This document shows positions 22,978 to 31,226 of a DNA stretch of 40,624 nt, piece after piece. The translations under genes were made by a program, and so were the position numbers. Source of the stretch: Magnetococcales bacterium HA3dbin3 (lineage in GTDB: Bacteria; Pseudomonadota; Magnetococcia; Magnetococcales; DC0425bin3); the NCBI GenBank assembly GCA_002753495.1, contig PEAJ01000003.1, positions 1 through 40,624 of the forward strand, written 5' to 3'. The notes beneath the pieces were generated by a model, which was not told the DNA's origin, searched no databases, and was given only the letters and a program-made list of their open reading frames with translations. How positions within the stretch are numbered: the stretch's first letter is position 1; every line of letters begins with the position of its first letter.

Positions 22978-25028
22978 CCGTGGTGGCACGATACCTGTCG
23001 GCGATTCTCGTTCTTGGCACGTTGTTTGTCGGTGGCTGTCTGGTCAGTTGGAGAAAGTGGGCGGACATTACGGTTGACTATGGCCGCAGTCTGTACATTC
23101 CCTGGCGCATGAACGAAGGGGATGTGCTTTATCGCGATCTTGACGCCATCTTTGGTCCCCTTTCCCATGCTTTTCATACCTGGCTGTTTCGGGTTTTTGA
23201 AACCTCGTTCATGACCCTTGTCGTGACGAATTTGATAGGGATTATTCTCCTTGCCGCCTGTATTTTCCATTTTTTCCGACGCCATATACTACCCTTTTCC
23301 GATCATGCCACGGGATTGTTCGTGGGCACCCTGGTTGCCTCTGTATTTTTGGCGGTGTTTGCTTTTGGTCAATATATCTGGGCGGGTAACTACAACTACG
23401 TTGTGTCTTACAGCCCGGAGGCGGTCCACGGGACAATTCTGCTTGCTTTCATGGTTACCCTTGCTGCGTCGACGCTGGGGAACCCGGGGCGAATCCGGTT
23501 TCTGGTTTGGCTGATGGGGGTTGTGTGTGGTCTGATTTTCATGACCCGCGTGGATATGACTCTGGCGGCGTTGATGATTGTGGCGGTCTACATGCTGCTT
23601 GCCTGGCGTGCCCCGGCGCGCCGGGTACTTGGGCTTTCCGCGCGCGTTGCCCTGTTTGCGGGCGGCCTGGTCACGGCGATACTGGTTGTTCACGTGATGA
23701 TTGGCCAGTTTCCGTTGGCCTACATCTGGCGTGACATCAACGTGTTGTTCGTACAGGGTCGCATCGACAAAAATCCCTTCTATGCCATGGTGATGGGAAC
23801 CGACGATTGGCAAGGTAATCTTTGGATAATGACGAAAAACATGTTCGTCTACCTGGCCCTGATCGTTGGCACGGTCATGGTCCATCGCCCTCCGCTGGTA
23901 ACCATGGGCGCGGGTGGGAAATTGGCGTATGTAGCGGCGGGGCTCTTTCCTATGCTTATGGTGACGCTGTGGATCTGGGAGATGTTTCCCAGCCCCGGGC
24001 TCGCATTAATTTGCCTGTTGCCGATCGTTGGCCTGGTCTGGTCGACCTGTCGCCCTCCGCTTGCGCTGGGAAGGGTCGAGGGATGGCTGCGCAAGGCGGT
24101 GAGTCTGATTCCTATGTTCCTGGCGACACTGTGGATTATGCTGACTCCTCCCCTTCCTTTTCTGGGGCTGTTGCTGTTCTCCATTCCAATCTTGGTCCTG
24201 ATGATGGCTGGGGCATTTCTGGTTGTCCTCTATCGGCCATGGATGGAACGGGGGCTTGCTGGAGAAGATGTCGTGCCTTGGCTGCTCTGGGCAACCTTCT
24301 CTTTTGCCCTGTTGCTGAAGATGCCTTTTAATGCCCACATTCCCCATTATGGTTTCATCCATGTCATGCCTGCGACCCTCCTGTTGGTTGCATTCCTGAC
24401 TGGCCACCTGCCAGCGTGGCTACGGGCATTTGGATTGAACGATCGACATTTTCGTTTGGTCATGACCGTGCTGATCGTCTTGGCATCGGCGCGCCTTGTG
24501 AGTTTGGGTTACGGCCTTTATGCGAAAAAGGACTTTCCGGTTGGAGAGGGCAACGATCAGATGTTTGCCCTTTCGCCGGAGAGCGACGCGCATGGCGAGG
24601 TGATCGGCAACTTTCTTGTCTGGATGAAAGAACACGCAGCTCCGAACGCCACGTTTGTCGTGGTTCCCGAAGGGGTGATGTTGAATTACCTCGCCCGGCG
24701 TAAGACTGTAACCCCGTCCATGTCGTTCCTTCCCCTGGAGCTGCTGCGCATTCCTGAGGAACAGCAAATTGCCTATTTTGAGCAACGTCCGCCGGATTAT
24801 TTTGTCGTGATCAAGCGGACTTTCAAGGAGTACGGCCTGCCAGGTTTTGGTGAAAGCCCGGAATTTGGACAAAGGATGATGAGCTGGATTCACGGTCATT
24901 ACAGCCAGCTGGCGTTTCTGGAACCGAAAAATGAGGATCCTGGCAAGTTTTGGATCCGGATTCTTGGCAGAAAGGAATCCCCTTATAACACGAAGCAAGG
25001 TGAAACCGGCATTCGTGGAACACAGTGA
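22409..25028 (+). repeat. Tandem duplication unit 2
   Basis: Second copy at constant +2648 offset. Confidence 0.9.
22980..25028 (+). CDS. Polytopic membrane protein, GT-C/GT39-like glycosyltransferase, copy 2
   Basis: Same length (683 codons) as copy 1 and colinear with it. Confidence 0.65.
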   Translation: MVARYLSAILVLGTLFVGGCLVSWRKWADITVDYGRSLYIPWRMNEGDVLYRDLDAIFGPLSHAFHTWLFRVFETSFMTLVVTNLIGIILLAACIFHFFRRHILPFSDHATGLFVGTLVASVFLAVFAFGQYIWAGNYNYVVSYSPEAVHGTILLAFMVTLAASTLGNPGRIRFLVWLMGVVCGLIFMTRVDMTLAALMIVAVYMLLAWRAPARRVLGLSARVALFAGGLVTAILVVHVMIGQFPLAYIWRDINVLFVQGRIDKNPFYAMVMGTDDWQGNLWIMTKNMFVYLALIVGTVMVHRPPLVTMGAGGKLAYVAAGLFPMLMVTLWIWEMFPSPGLALICLLPIVGLVWSTCRPPLALGRVEGWLRKAVSLIPMFLATLWIMLTPPLPFLGLLLFSIPILVLMMAGAFLVVLYRPWMERGLAGEDVVPWLLWATFSFALLLKMPFNAHIPHYGFIHVMPATLLLVAFLTGHLPAWLRAFGLNDRHFRLVMTVLIVLASARLVSLGYGLYAKKDFPVGEGNDQMFALSPESDAHGEVIGNFLVWMKEHAAPNATFVVVPEGVMLNYLARRKTVTPSMSFLPLELLRIPEEQQIAYFEQRPPDYFVVIKRTFKEYGLPGFGESPEFGQRMMSWIHGHYSQLAFLEPKNEDPGKFWIRILGRKESPYNTKQGETGIRGTQ

Positions 25029-25136
25029 CGAGCCGAACGTGTGTGTGCGGTGTACCCGAAGAGAGGAAGGGGAGGGGAGCATGAAGAGTTCACCGCATCT
25101 CCCCGACGCGTTTCGGCCATCCGCGCGGAAAACCAA

Positions 25137-25276
25137 TAACTCCAATGCCAGATCAAGGTGGCAACGAGGCCCATAACGCGTGAACGAGAAGGAGACAGCA
25201 CACGTTTGGTGCGGCGAGGAGCGAGCAAGGCAGCCAACGAAGTTGCTGTCTTGGTCTGGAATTGGAATTACGGTTT
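25137..25276. repeat. Imperfect palindromic element A (MITE/REP-like)
   Basis: TAACTCCAATGCCAGATCAAGGTGGCAAC near the left is an imperfect inverted match to GTTGCTGTCTTGGTCTGGAATTGGAATTA at the right; contains GCAGCCAACGAAG. Confidence 0.45.
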
Positions 25277-25939
25277 CAGGGTTTCAGGAAATTTTTCGGC
25301 CCATTCGCGGCTTAAGCGTTGCGCTTCCTCAATTTGGGTGCGCGTCATGATCCTGGAGATGGCCGTGCGGTACGCGACCGCATCGTCGGCACCATTCGAG
25401 GCCGCCAGATTGAACCAGGCATAGGCCAGGGTGTCGTCCTTCGGAACACCTTCCCCCTCCCGGTAGAGCAGGCCGAGGTTGCACTGGGCGCTGACGATGC
25501 CCTGTTTTGCAGCCTTGCGCAGCCACTCTGCAGCCTGCCTGTCATCTTTTGGGGTTCCGTGTCCTTCGTGGTAGGCCGTGCCCAACATGCCCTGGGCTAC
25601 GGCAAACCCCTGTTCCGCTGCCTTGCGCAGCCATGTCACGGCGCGTCGGCTGTCTTGTGGCAGCCCCTGTCCCTCTTGGTACATGAGCCCGAGCATGGCC
25701 TGAGCGCTTGCGTCCCCCTGTTCCGCGGCCTTGCGAAACCATGTCGCCGCCTGTTCGTCGTCCTTGGTGACGCCGAGGCTGTAGTAGTACACCATGCCGA
25801 GGCTGGATTGGGCGTTGGCGTCGCCGTGCTCGGCTGCTTCTCGCGTCAGATCGATGCTTCTTGAATCGGCACAAACTCCGACCCCAACCTGGACAAACGT
25901 GATGATTCCGATCGCCAACAATGCCGAGAAAAATCTCAT
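25268..25939 (-). CDS. Secreted Sel1-repeat (SLR) protein
   Basis: 223 aa, signal peptide, tandem ~36-aa repeats such as GDASAQAMLGLMYQEGQGLPQDSRRAVTWLRKAAEQ. Confidence 0.88.
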   Translation of the reverse strand: MRFFSALLAIGIITFVQVGVGVCADSRSIDLTREAAEHGDANAQSSLGMVYYYSLGVTKDDEQAATWFRKAAEQGDASAQAMLGLMYQEGQGLPQDSRRAVTWLRKAAEQGFAVAQGMLGTAYHEGHGTPKDDRQAAEWLRKAAKQGIVSAQCNLGLLYREGEGVPKDDTLAYAWFNLAASNGADDAVAYRTAISRIMTRTQIEEAQRLSREWAEKFPETLKP

Positions 25940-26288
25940 TGCGTATCCTCCATCAAGTGCGCGACAGGCGGGAAGAGGTCGAGGGACAAGACGAAGCGGA
26001 CACGCCTGCGGCCGGTGCCCTTGCCATTACGTGGTGAAAAGAAGCCGATCACATCTCGGGTAGCGTTTCCGAAGCCGCGAGAGACGGGACAACGGCCTCA
26101 AGATCGACGTCCCGTGAATCAGGGTTCGGCACCTCAAGCAACCACCCCGGGGATTCTGGAACACGCTTCCGATCGTGTCAATCGAAAGTGAAACGCGCGC
26201 AGGGCAAACAGACCTGAAACCTGGCCAAGGGGTGGTAATCCGTCGGGGGCATGGGTCTCCTTTTTGGCGCGGACCTCTGAAGCGGAGT

Positions 26289-26361
26289 CAATCCAATTCC
26301 AGTATTCAAGGTGGATGCAAAGCAGCCAACGAAGCGGATGCTTGAATTGGAATTGGAATCA
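26289..26361. repeat. Imperfect palindromic element B, related to element A
   Basis: CCAATTCCAGTATTCAAG ... GCAGCCAACGAAG ... CTTGAATTGGAATTGG; shares GCAGCCAACGAAG and GAATTGGAAT(T)GGAAT with element A. Confidence 0.45.
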
Positions 26362-26394
26362 GGTTGCAAGTTCGCCCCGATGGCATATCCGACT

Positions 26395-26451
26395 CCGTGA
26401 CCGGATGGCAGTCACGGTCCTGTACTGGCACCTCCATGCGTGAAAGTGCCA
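26395..26451. other. Two consecutive hairpin-forming inverted repeats in intergenic DNA
   Basis: CCGTGAC(9 nt)GTCACGG followed by TGGCAC(14 nt)GTGCCA. Confidence 0.35.
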
Positions 26452-27071
26452 ATTTCCATCAGCGTCTTTTTTAACCGTTGGTTCAGTGCGGCCATCTCAA
26501 TGCCGGATTCATGCTTCCCATGACATGTTTCTATTGGATGTATTTACCAGATGATCCTCTGTTTGCAGCAAGAATTGTCTAATATCTGGCAGGTTATTCC
26601 CATCAAAATTCATAATCGCGGACGGTCTGAGTGTGATTAACGTGTAAAATACATACAAACTGGCGCAGAATCAAGTTTCAGCTCCGCAGACAAGATGGCA
26701 ATATCTTGATGTTTACAATTATTTCCCACCATGCCGCCGCGCAGAAATTTTTAAATATCATCACGGCGCTACCGGGACATTGCATTATTTTGTGCTATAT
26801 TTAATAGGATTAATTTTAATACTAAAATCATTGAAAGATGTTTTTTTTGCATTGTTTCGGGTTATTAAGTCTGTTTTTCTAGTGATCTTTCCCTGTTCGG
26901 CCTTATCAGCCTTTGCATATTTCATGAGGATGGTCACGTTGTATTCTGTGCATGGATTCAAGCGCCCAAAAAAATCGAGTGCCAGCGATTCCGGCGTTTT
27001 CATCGCGGGTATTCTGTGCTATCGTGCCGAGCTTGGTCCTGCCTGGGGCTGTACGGGGGCTGGATTGCGAT

Positions 27072-27147
27072 GGGCCGTTAGCTCAGTCGGTAGAGCAACA
27101 GACTTTTAATCTGTGGGTCGTTGGTTCGATTCCAACACGGCTCACCA
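27072..27147 (+). tRNA. tRNA-Lys (anticodon UUU), CCA encoded
   Basis: gggccgttagctcagtcggtagagcaacagacttttaatctgtgggtcgttggttcgattccaacacggctcacca folds as a cloverleaf with CUUUUAA anticodon loop. Confidence 0.95.
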
Positions 27148-27154
27148 AAAAAAT

Positions 27155-27188
27155 CAGGGGGTTGCGATCTTTCGCAGCCCCTGTTTTT
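27155..27188 (+). terminator. Intrinsic terminator after tRNA-Lys
   Basis: CAGGGGGTTGCG-atcttt-CGCAGCCCCTG followed by TTTTTTT. Confidence 0.8.
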
Positions 27189-27368
27189 TTGTGGGTGTCA
27201 ACCAGGTGTCAACGTTGAGCGGATTCATCCGCTTGGCGTTTCGGGGATCGTATCTCCGCTGTGGGAGGGACGAAACCAGGGCGTCTTGATCTTTCTGGGA
27301 CGCTGAGGGAGAATCCCCGGCCTTGGCTTTTGGCGGCCATTTTTTCAGCACAGCGAGGGCGCGCGGGC

Positions 27369-27869
27369 ATGACGAGCGACCAGACGTTGACTCACTTCGA
27401 TGCCCATGGGGCGTCACGGATGGTGGACATTGCCGGCAAGGGGGAGACGGCACGTCTGGCAATAGCGGCTGGGGGCGTTGCCATGCGGCCGGAGACCCTG
27501 ACCCTGATTCTCGACAGACAACTCGCGAAAGGGGATGTTTTGGAGGTTGCGCGCATTGCCGGTATCATGGCGGCCAAGCGGGCGGGCGAGCTCATTCCCT
27601 TGTGTCACCCGATCGCCCTGACGGCAGTGAGCGTCGACTTTGCACCCGATCGCGAACGAAGCCGGGTGGACATTATTGCCCGCGTCACTTGCACCGGTCG
27701 TACCGGGGTTGAGATGGAAGCCCTGACTGCGGTGGCGGTGGCCGGTCTGACCATCTACGATATGTGCAAGAGCGTCGATCGGAGCATGGTGGTTGATGCC
27801 ATCCGCCTGCTTGAAAAGTCTGGCGGGCGCAGTGGTCATTTTGTTCGGATGGTCGAGGGACAAGGGTGA
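27369..27869 (+). CDS. moaC: Cyclic pyranopterin monophosphate synthase
   Basis: [62 protein letters not shown]. Confidence 0.96.
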   Translation: MTSDQTLTHFDAHGASRMVDIAGKGETARLAIAAGGVAMRPETLTLILDRQLAKGDVLEVARIAGIMAAKRAGELIPLCHPIALTAVSVDFAPDRERSRVDIIARVTCTGRTGVEMEALTAVAVAGLTIYDMCKSVDRSMVVDAIRLLEKSGGRSGHFVRMVEGQG

Positions 27870-28900
27870 CCGCGATCGAAACACCGTCAGCGCTAACATC
27901 CTCGGGGTTGCGGGATCGCTTTGGGCGGGTGATTCGCTATTTGCGTTTATCGGTGACCGAAAAGTGCAATTTTCGTTGTCATTATTGCCGGTTGGCAGCC
28001 GGTGAGGGCGGGGAGCCACGGCACGATCCCCTCACGACCGCCGAGCTCGTGCGCTTGGTGCGACTGTTTGCCCGGTTGGGAGTGGGGCGGTTTCGTCTGA
28101 CCGGCGGCGAACCGTTGCTGCGTCGTGACATCACCACCTTGTTGGCGGCGATGCTTGCACTGCCCGGCGTGGAGGAGGTCTCCCTTTCGACCAATGCCTA
28201 TCTGCTCGCCGGCATGGCCCAGGAGTTGAGGAACCTTGGCTTGCGTCGCGTCAACATCTCCCTGGACTCGCTTAAACCGGAGATGTTTGCCCGCATCACG
28301 CGCGGCGGGGATCTGGCGCGGGTGCTTTCAGGCATCGATGCCGCTGTGGCGGCGGGATTGGCGCCGGTGAAGATCAACACGGTGGTCATGGGTGGAATCA
28401 ACGAACAGGAGATTCCTGACCTGATCAACTACGCGCGTGGCCGGGGCGTTTTGTTGCGTTTTATCGAGACCATGCCGATCGGCGACGCCGGGGCGGCGGT
28501 GATGGGGCGCCACGTCCCGGCCGCGGAGATTCGGGCGCGCATCCTGGCCACTTGTGGCGGGGAGCTGTTGCCGGTATCCCAGCCCGTTGGCAATGGTCCC
28601 GCGAGTTATTTTCGCATTGCCGGACTTGGGGTTGATGTGGGCATCATCTCCGCTTTGTCGCAGCATTTTTGCGACACCTGCAATCGGGTACGTCTTACGT
28701 CGTGGGGAGATCTTGTTCTTTGTCTGGGTCGGGAGGATCGGGTTGACTTGCGGGAGGTGCTCCGGTCACATGCCGACGATGCAACCCTTTGTGACATGAT
28801 TGCCCAGGCCATCCTCCGCAAACCTCGCGGGCACGAGTTTGCCGCGTCATCCGTTAGTGATAACATCTCCCCCCACCCTATGGCCAGCCTTGGAGGATGA
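27866..28900 (+). CDS. moaA: GTP 3',8-cyclase
   Basis: GTG start overlapping the moaC stop; radical-SAM [21 protein letters not shown], second cluster [19 protein letters not shown]-terminal GG. Confidence 0.95.
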   Translation: MTAIETPSALTSSGLRDRFGRVIRYLRLSVTEKCNFRCHYCRLAAGEGGEPRHDPLTTAELVRLVRLFARLGVGRFRLTGGEPLLRRDITTLLAAMLALPGVEEVSLSTNAYLLAGMAQELRNLGLRRVNISLDSLKPEMFARITRGGDLARVLSGIDAAVAAGLAPVKINTVVMGGINEQEIPDLINYARGRGVLLRFIETMPIGDAGAAVMGRHVPAAEIRARILATCGGELLPVSQPVGNGPASYFRIAGLGVDVGIISALSQHFCDTCNRVRLTSWGDLVLCLGREDRVDLREVLRSHADDATLCDMIAQAILRKPRGHEFAASSVSDNISPHPMASLGG

Positions 28901-28981
28901 CGCGAGAGCCAAGCTGACCCAAAATGCGTGGCTGCCTTCCCCCCCGTCCGCTGCGCCACCTTGACGCTGCGTCCCCTGTGG

Positions 28982-29229
28982 TCATCTTTTGGTGATCTGT
29001 ACCGCCTGGTTGGGTTCCACGTGGATCGTCTGTTTTTCCTTGATGTGATCCCGCACCACTTCCCATATCGGTGTTCCGCCTGGAGACTCTGGTTTCTCCA
29101 CCGAAGCCCAACCAGCCACAACGTAGTTCCGTTGTGGTTCCAGCACACGTCCGTCGCTTAAGGTCAGACTGTGGATACGCTGACCGGCAGCCGCTTCCGG
29201 GTCGATCTGTAGGGCGCCGTTTGATTTGG
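28982..29229 (-). pseudogene. soxB: 3' remnant of a soxB-like thiosulfohydrolase gene
   Basis: Minus-strand translation GALQIDPEAAAGQRIHSLTLSDGRVLEPQRNYVVAGWASVEKPESPGGTPIWEVVRDHIKEKQTIHVEPNQAVQITKR*, matching the typical SoxB C-terminus (YxVAGWA...GxPIWDVV); no in-frame continuation to the right. Confidence 0.75.
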
Positions 29230-29372
29230 CACCGATCGTCGCTTAGGTTGGCACCGATTTAGGGTTGTAAAAAAGTCATCGGCACGCATCTTGCTTTTAC
29301 CAACCGGACACCTGCTGTACCGCGCCGCCTTCGTTGGCATAAATTTTTGCGCTCGTTGGCACTGATTTAGAG
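29222..29372. repeat. Cluster of direct iterons TTGGCACYGATTTAG (four clear, one degenerate)
   Basis: ttggcaccgat at 29226, ttggcaccgatttag at 29248, tcggcacgcat at 29279, ttggcataaattt at 29334, ttggcactgatttag at 29356; two pairs spaced exactly 22 bp. Confidence 0.6.
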
Positions 29373-29433
29373 CCTACCTTCCCCGCTCTCGCCACCTCCT
29401 CCTAAGAAAATGCATTGTTCTGTTTTTTTCTGT

Positions 29434-29526
29434 TGCATAGCCTACGCAGTATGCTATGATGGATTCATCGATCGGGGCAGACGGCCCCACCCGCTCCTCG
29501 GGGATATCAGGGGATGGAGATGGAAG
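29434..29526 (+). promoter_or_regulatory. Promoter plus structured 5' leader, copy 1
   Basis: TTGCAT-16 bp-TATGAT with TGC extended -10, then GGGGC-agacg-GCCCC hairpin, CCCGCTCCTCGGGG, GGGGATGGAGATG ribosome-binding region. Confidence 0.6.
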
Positions 29527-29919
29527 ATGCAAGAAAAAACACATCATTTCGTTCAGCTCGCCATTGATCGCGCAGCCCGCCTTTTAGAGGAAAGGCTTGT
29601 GCAGCTAAGGGCGGTTAAGGGCCCCGGCTGCCCCTTCCCCCAATTCGATCCACGCGTGGTTGAATGGCACCGGGAAATCAAAAAGAAGTGCTGTGCGGAG
29701 TCTGAGAGGCATGTACCTGCCATAACAGCAGCCGCTTTTGCCGCTGCCGGCGCTATGGCAGTGGCAGAAACTGATGCCGCAATAGTGACTGTGGCGGAAA
29801 AAGCCGCCCAGTCTGTTGTCCATAAGATATGCCCGTTCCCGACTGCGTTGGAGCTATCAGATGCATACGTAGGGCTCTCACCCCTCTATCCTCCCGAGGA
29901 AAACGACTGCGCAGGGTGA
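29527..29919 (+). CDS. Orphan protein in phage accessory cassette
   Basis: MQEKTHHFVQLAIDRAARLLEERLVQ...; preceded by promoter/leader copy 1. Confidence 0.55.
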   Translation: MQEKTHHFVQLAIDRAARLLEERLVQLRAVKGPGCPFPQFDPRVVEWHREIKKKCCAESERHVPAITAAAFAAAGAMAVAETDAAIVTVAEKAAQSVVHKICPFPTALELSDAYVGLSPLYPPEENDCAG

Positions 29920-30000
29920 CTAAGACGGCAAGCCGGTGGTGGGAGATAGCCCTCCCCCACCACCATCCTTCATATCCTCCAAAAAATGAGGTTGAGAAAA

Positions 30001-30551
30001 TGTTGAAATCTTTCGATAAATTTTCACAGGATTCCATTCTACTGGTCTCGGCGGAGGCTCGTGCCGTTCTCTCCGACGCGGCCCGGGAGGGACGGACGGC
30101 TGCGGTGATAGAGGATGTCCGTGATGCCTATGACATACTCCGTCCCCTCGCTGTTGTCTCCGCCGCACGCCTCCTGATCGGGGCGCGCGGGCGGATCGAC
30201 GAGGGGGAGCTCCGCCGACTCCTCGGCGCCCCCGGGACAGTCGTTGATCACCTATCCGTCGTAGAAATTTATGGGTCAACCCCTTATGATAATATTTTCT
30301 TATCTGACTTCTTCGACGCGACGACCCTCGATAACACCGTGAGACATGCCCTCACGGTGTCAATTTTTTGCGATCTCCGTGCGTGCCCTGTTTGCGTTGG
30401 GGGGGGCTGCCCCTCATGTGCGCAGATCGGGGACAGCATCGTCCAGGTGCGCCCTGGACGGCCATCGTGCTTTGGCAAGAGCCCCCAAGAGCGGTTTGAG
30501 GAGGAGATCAGGGAGTGGCTGTCCCTGCCTCCGTCAGAGACGAGGATCTGA
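30001..30551 (+). CDS. Orphan protein with C-terminal Cys cluster (possible Zn ribbon)
   Basis: MLKSFDKFSQDSILLVSAEARAVLSD...CDLRACPVCVGGGCPSC; GAGG-rich sequence upstream. Confidence 0.5.
30334..30369 (+). terminator. Terminator-like hairpin inside an ORF
   Basis: ACACCGTGAG-acatgcc-CTCACGGTGT perfect 10-bp stem then CAATTTTTT. Confidence 0.5.
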
Positions 30552-30563
30552 GAGATAAACACA

Positions 30564-30599
30564 CCCTGGCGGGCCATCCTCTGCCAGGGCATCTTTTTT
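30564..30599 (+). terminator. Intrinsic terminator
   Basis: CCCTGGC-12 nt-GCCAGGG then CATCTTTTTT, just after the stop at 30551. Confidence 0.7.
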
Positions 30600-30606
30600 G
30601 GAGTAT

Positions 30607-31098
30607 ATGCAAGGGCGTAACTATATGATAAAGCTGGTCTATCCCGACTCAGAGCACGCACTTAGGTTTGATCCCGTGCGGATCGCTGTCCGCTGGCCGC
30701 ACGGGAAAGTTATTGACGGGGAAGAGTTTTCGTCTATCGCCGCGGCTGGGGGCGTCATAAAGACCGACCAGAGAATCGGAGTTCTACGCGCGTTCCAGGT
30801 CGAGGACGGCAGCCTTTTGGCAGATTCCATTGTTTCTGTTGAGGATGTTCGTGGAAAGCGCTTGCGCGATCTGCTGTCGCTCATGTCTCTCACACGCGAC
30901 CAGGCGGCGGCGCTGGTGATGGTCTCGCCATCGACGCTGGATGCGTGGATCTCACAGACTGGGGGGGCGGCCAAAAGGTCTGCCCCCGCGTGGGCCCTGC
31001 TGCTCCTCTCTCTCCTCTACGAGGCACGCGCCGCCGGAGAGGTAGGAGAGGCGATCGAGCGTAGAGCGCGCGCACGGGTGGAGTCCAAAAAAATTTAG
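30607..31098 (+). CDS. Putative regulator with C-terminal helix-turn-helix-like segment
   Basis: LTRDQAAALVMVSPSTLDAWISQTGGAAKRSAPAWALLLLSLLYEA resembles an HTH; start could also be 30625. Confidence 0.5.
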   Translation: MQGRNYMIKLVYPDSEHALRFDPVRIAVRWPHGKVIDGEEFSSIAAAGGVIKTDQRIGVLRAFQVEDGSLLADSIVSVEDVRGKRLRDLLSLMSLTRDQAAALVMVSPSTLDAWISQTGGAAKRSAPAWALLLLSLLYEARAAGEVGEAIERRARARVESKKI

Positions 31099-31130
31099 GA
31101 TGGATCGCTCCTTGCCGTGCCGTTTTTTCC

Positions 31131-31226
31131 TTGTATAGACCACCACGCGTGCTATAATGAAATCATCGATCGGGGCACATCGCCCCGCCCGCTCCTCGGG
31201 GGGAAATCAGGGGATGGAGATGAAAA
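31131..31226 (+). promoter_or_regulatory. Promoter plus structured 5' leader, copy 2
   Basis: TTGTAT-16 bp-TATAAT with TGC extended -10, GGGGC-acatc-GCCCC hairpin, CCCGCTCCTCGGGG, GGGGATGGAGATG. Confidence 0.65.

Noticed and set aside
26780-27109. 109-aa plus-strand ORF with hydrophobic N-terminus
   Set aside because: C-terminus is translated from tRNA-Lys (AVSSVGRATDF); the AT-rich hydrophobic stretch is weak coding evidence.
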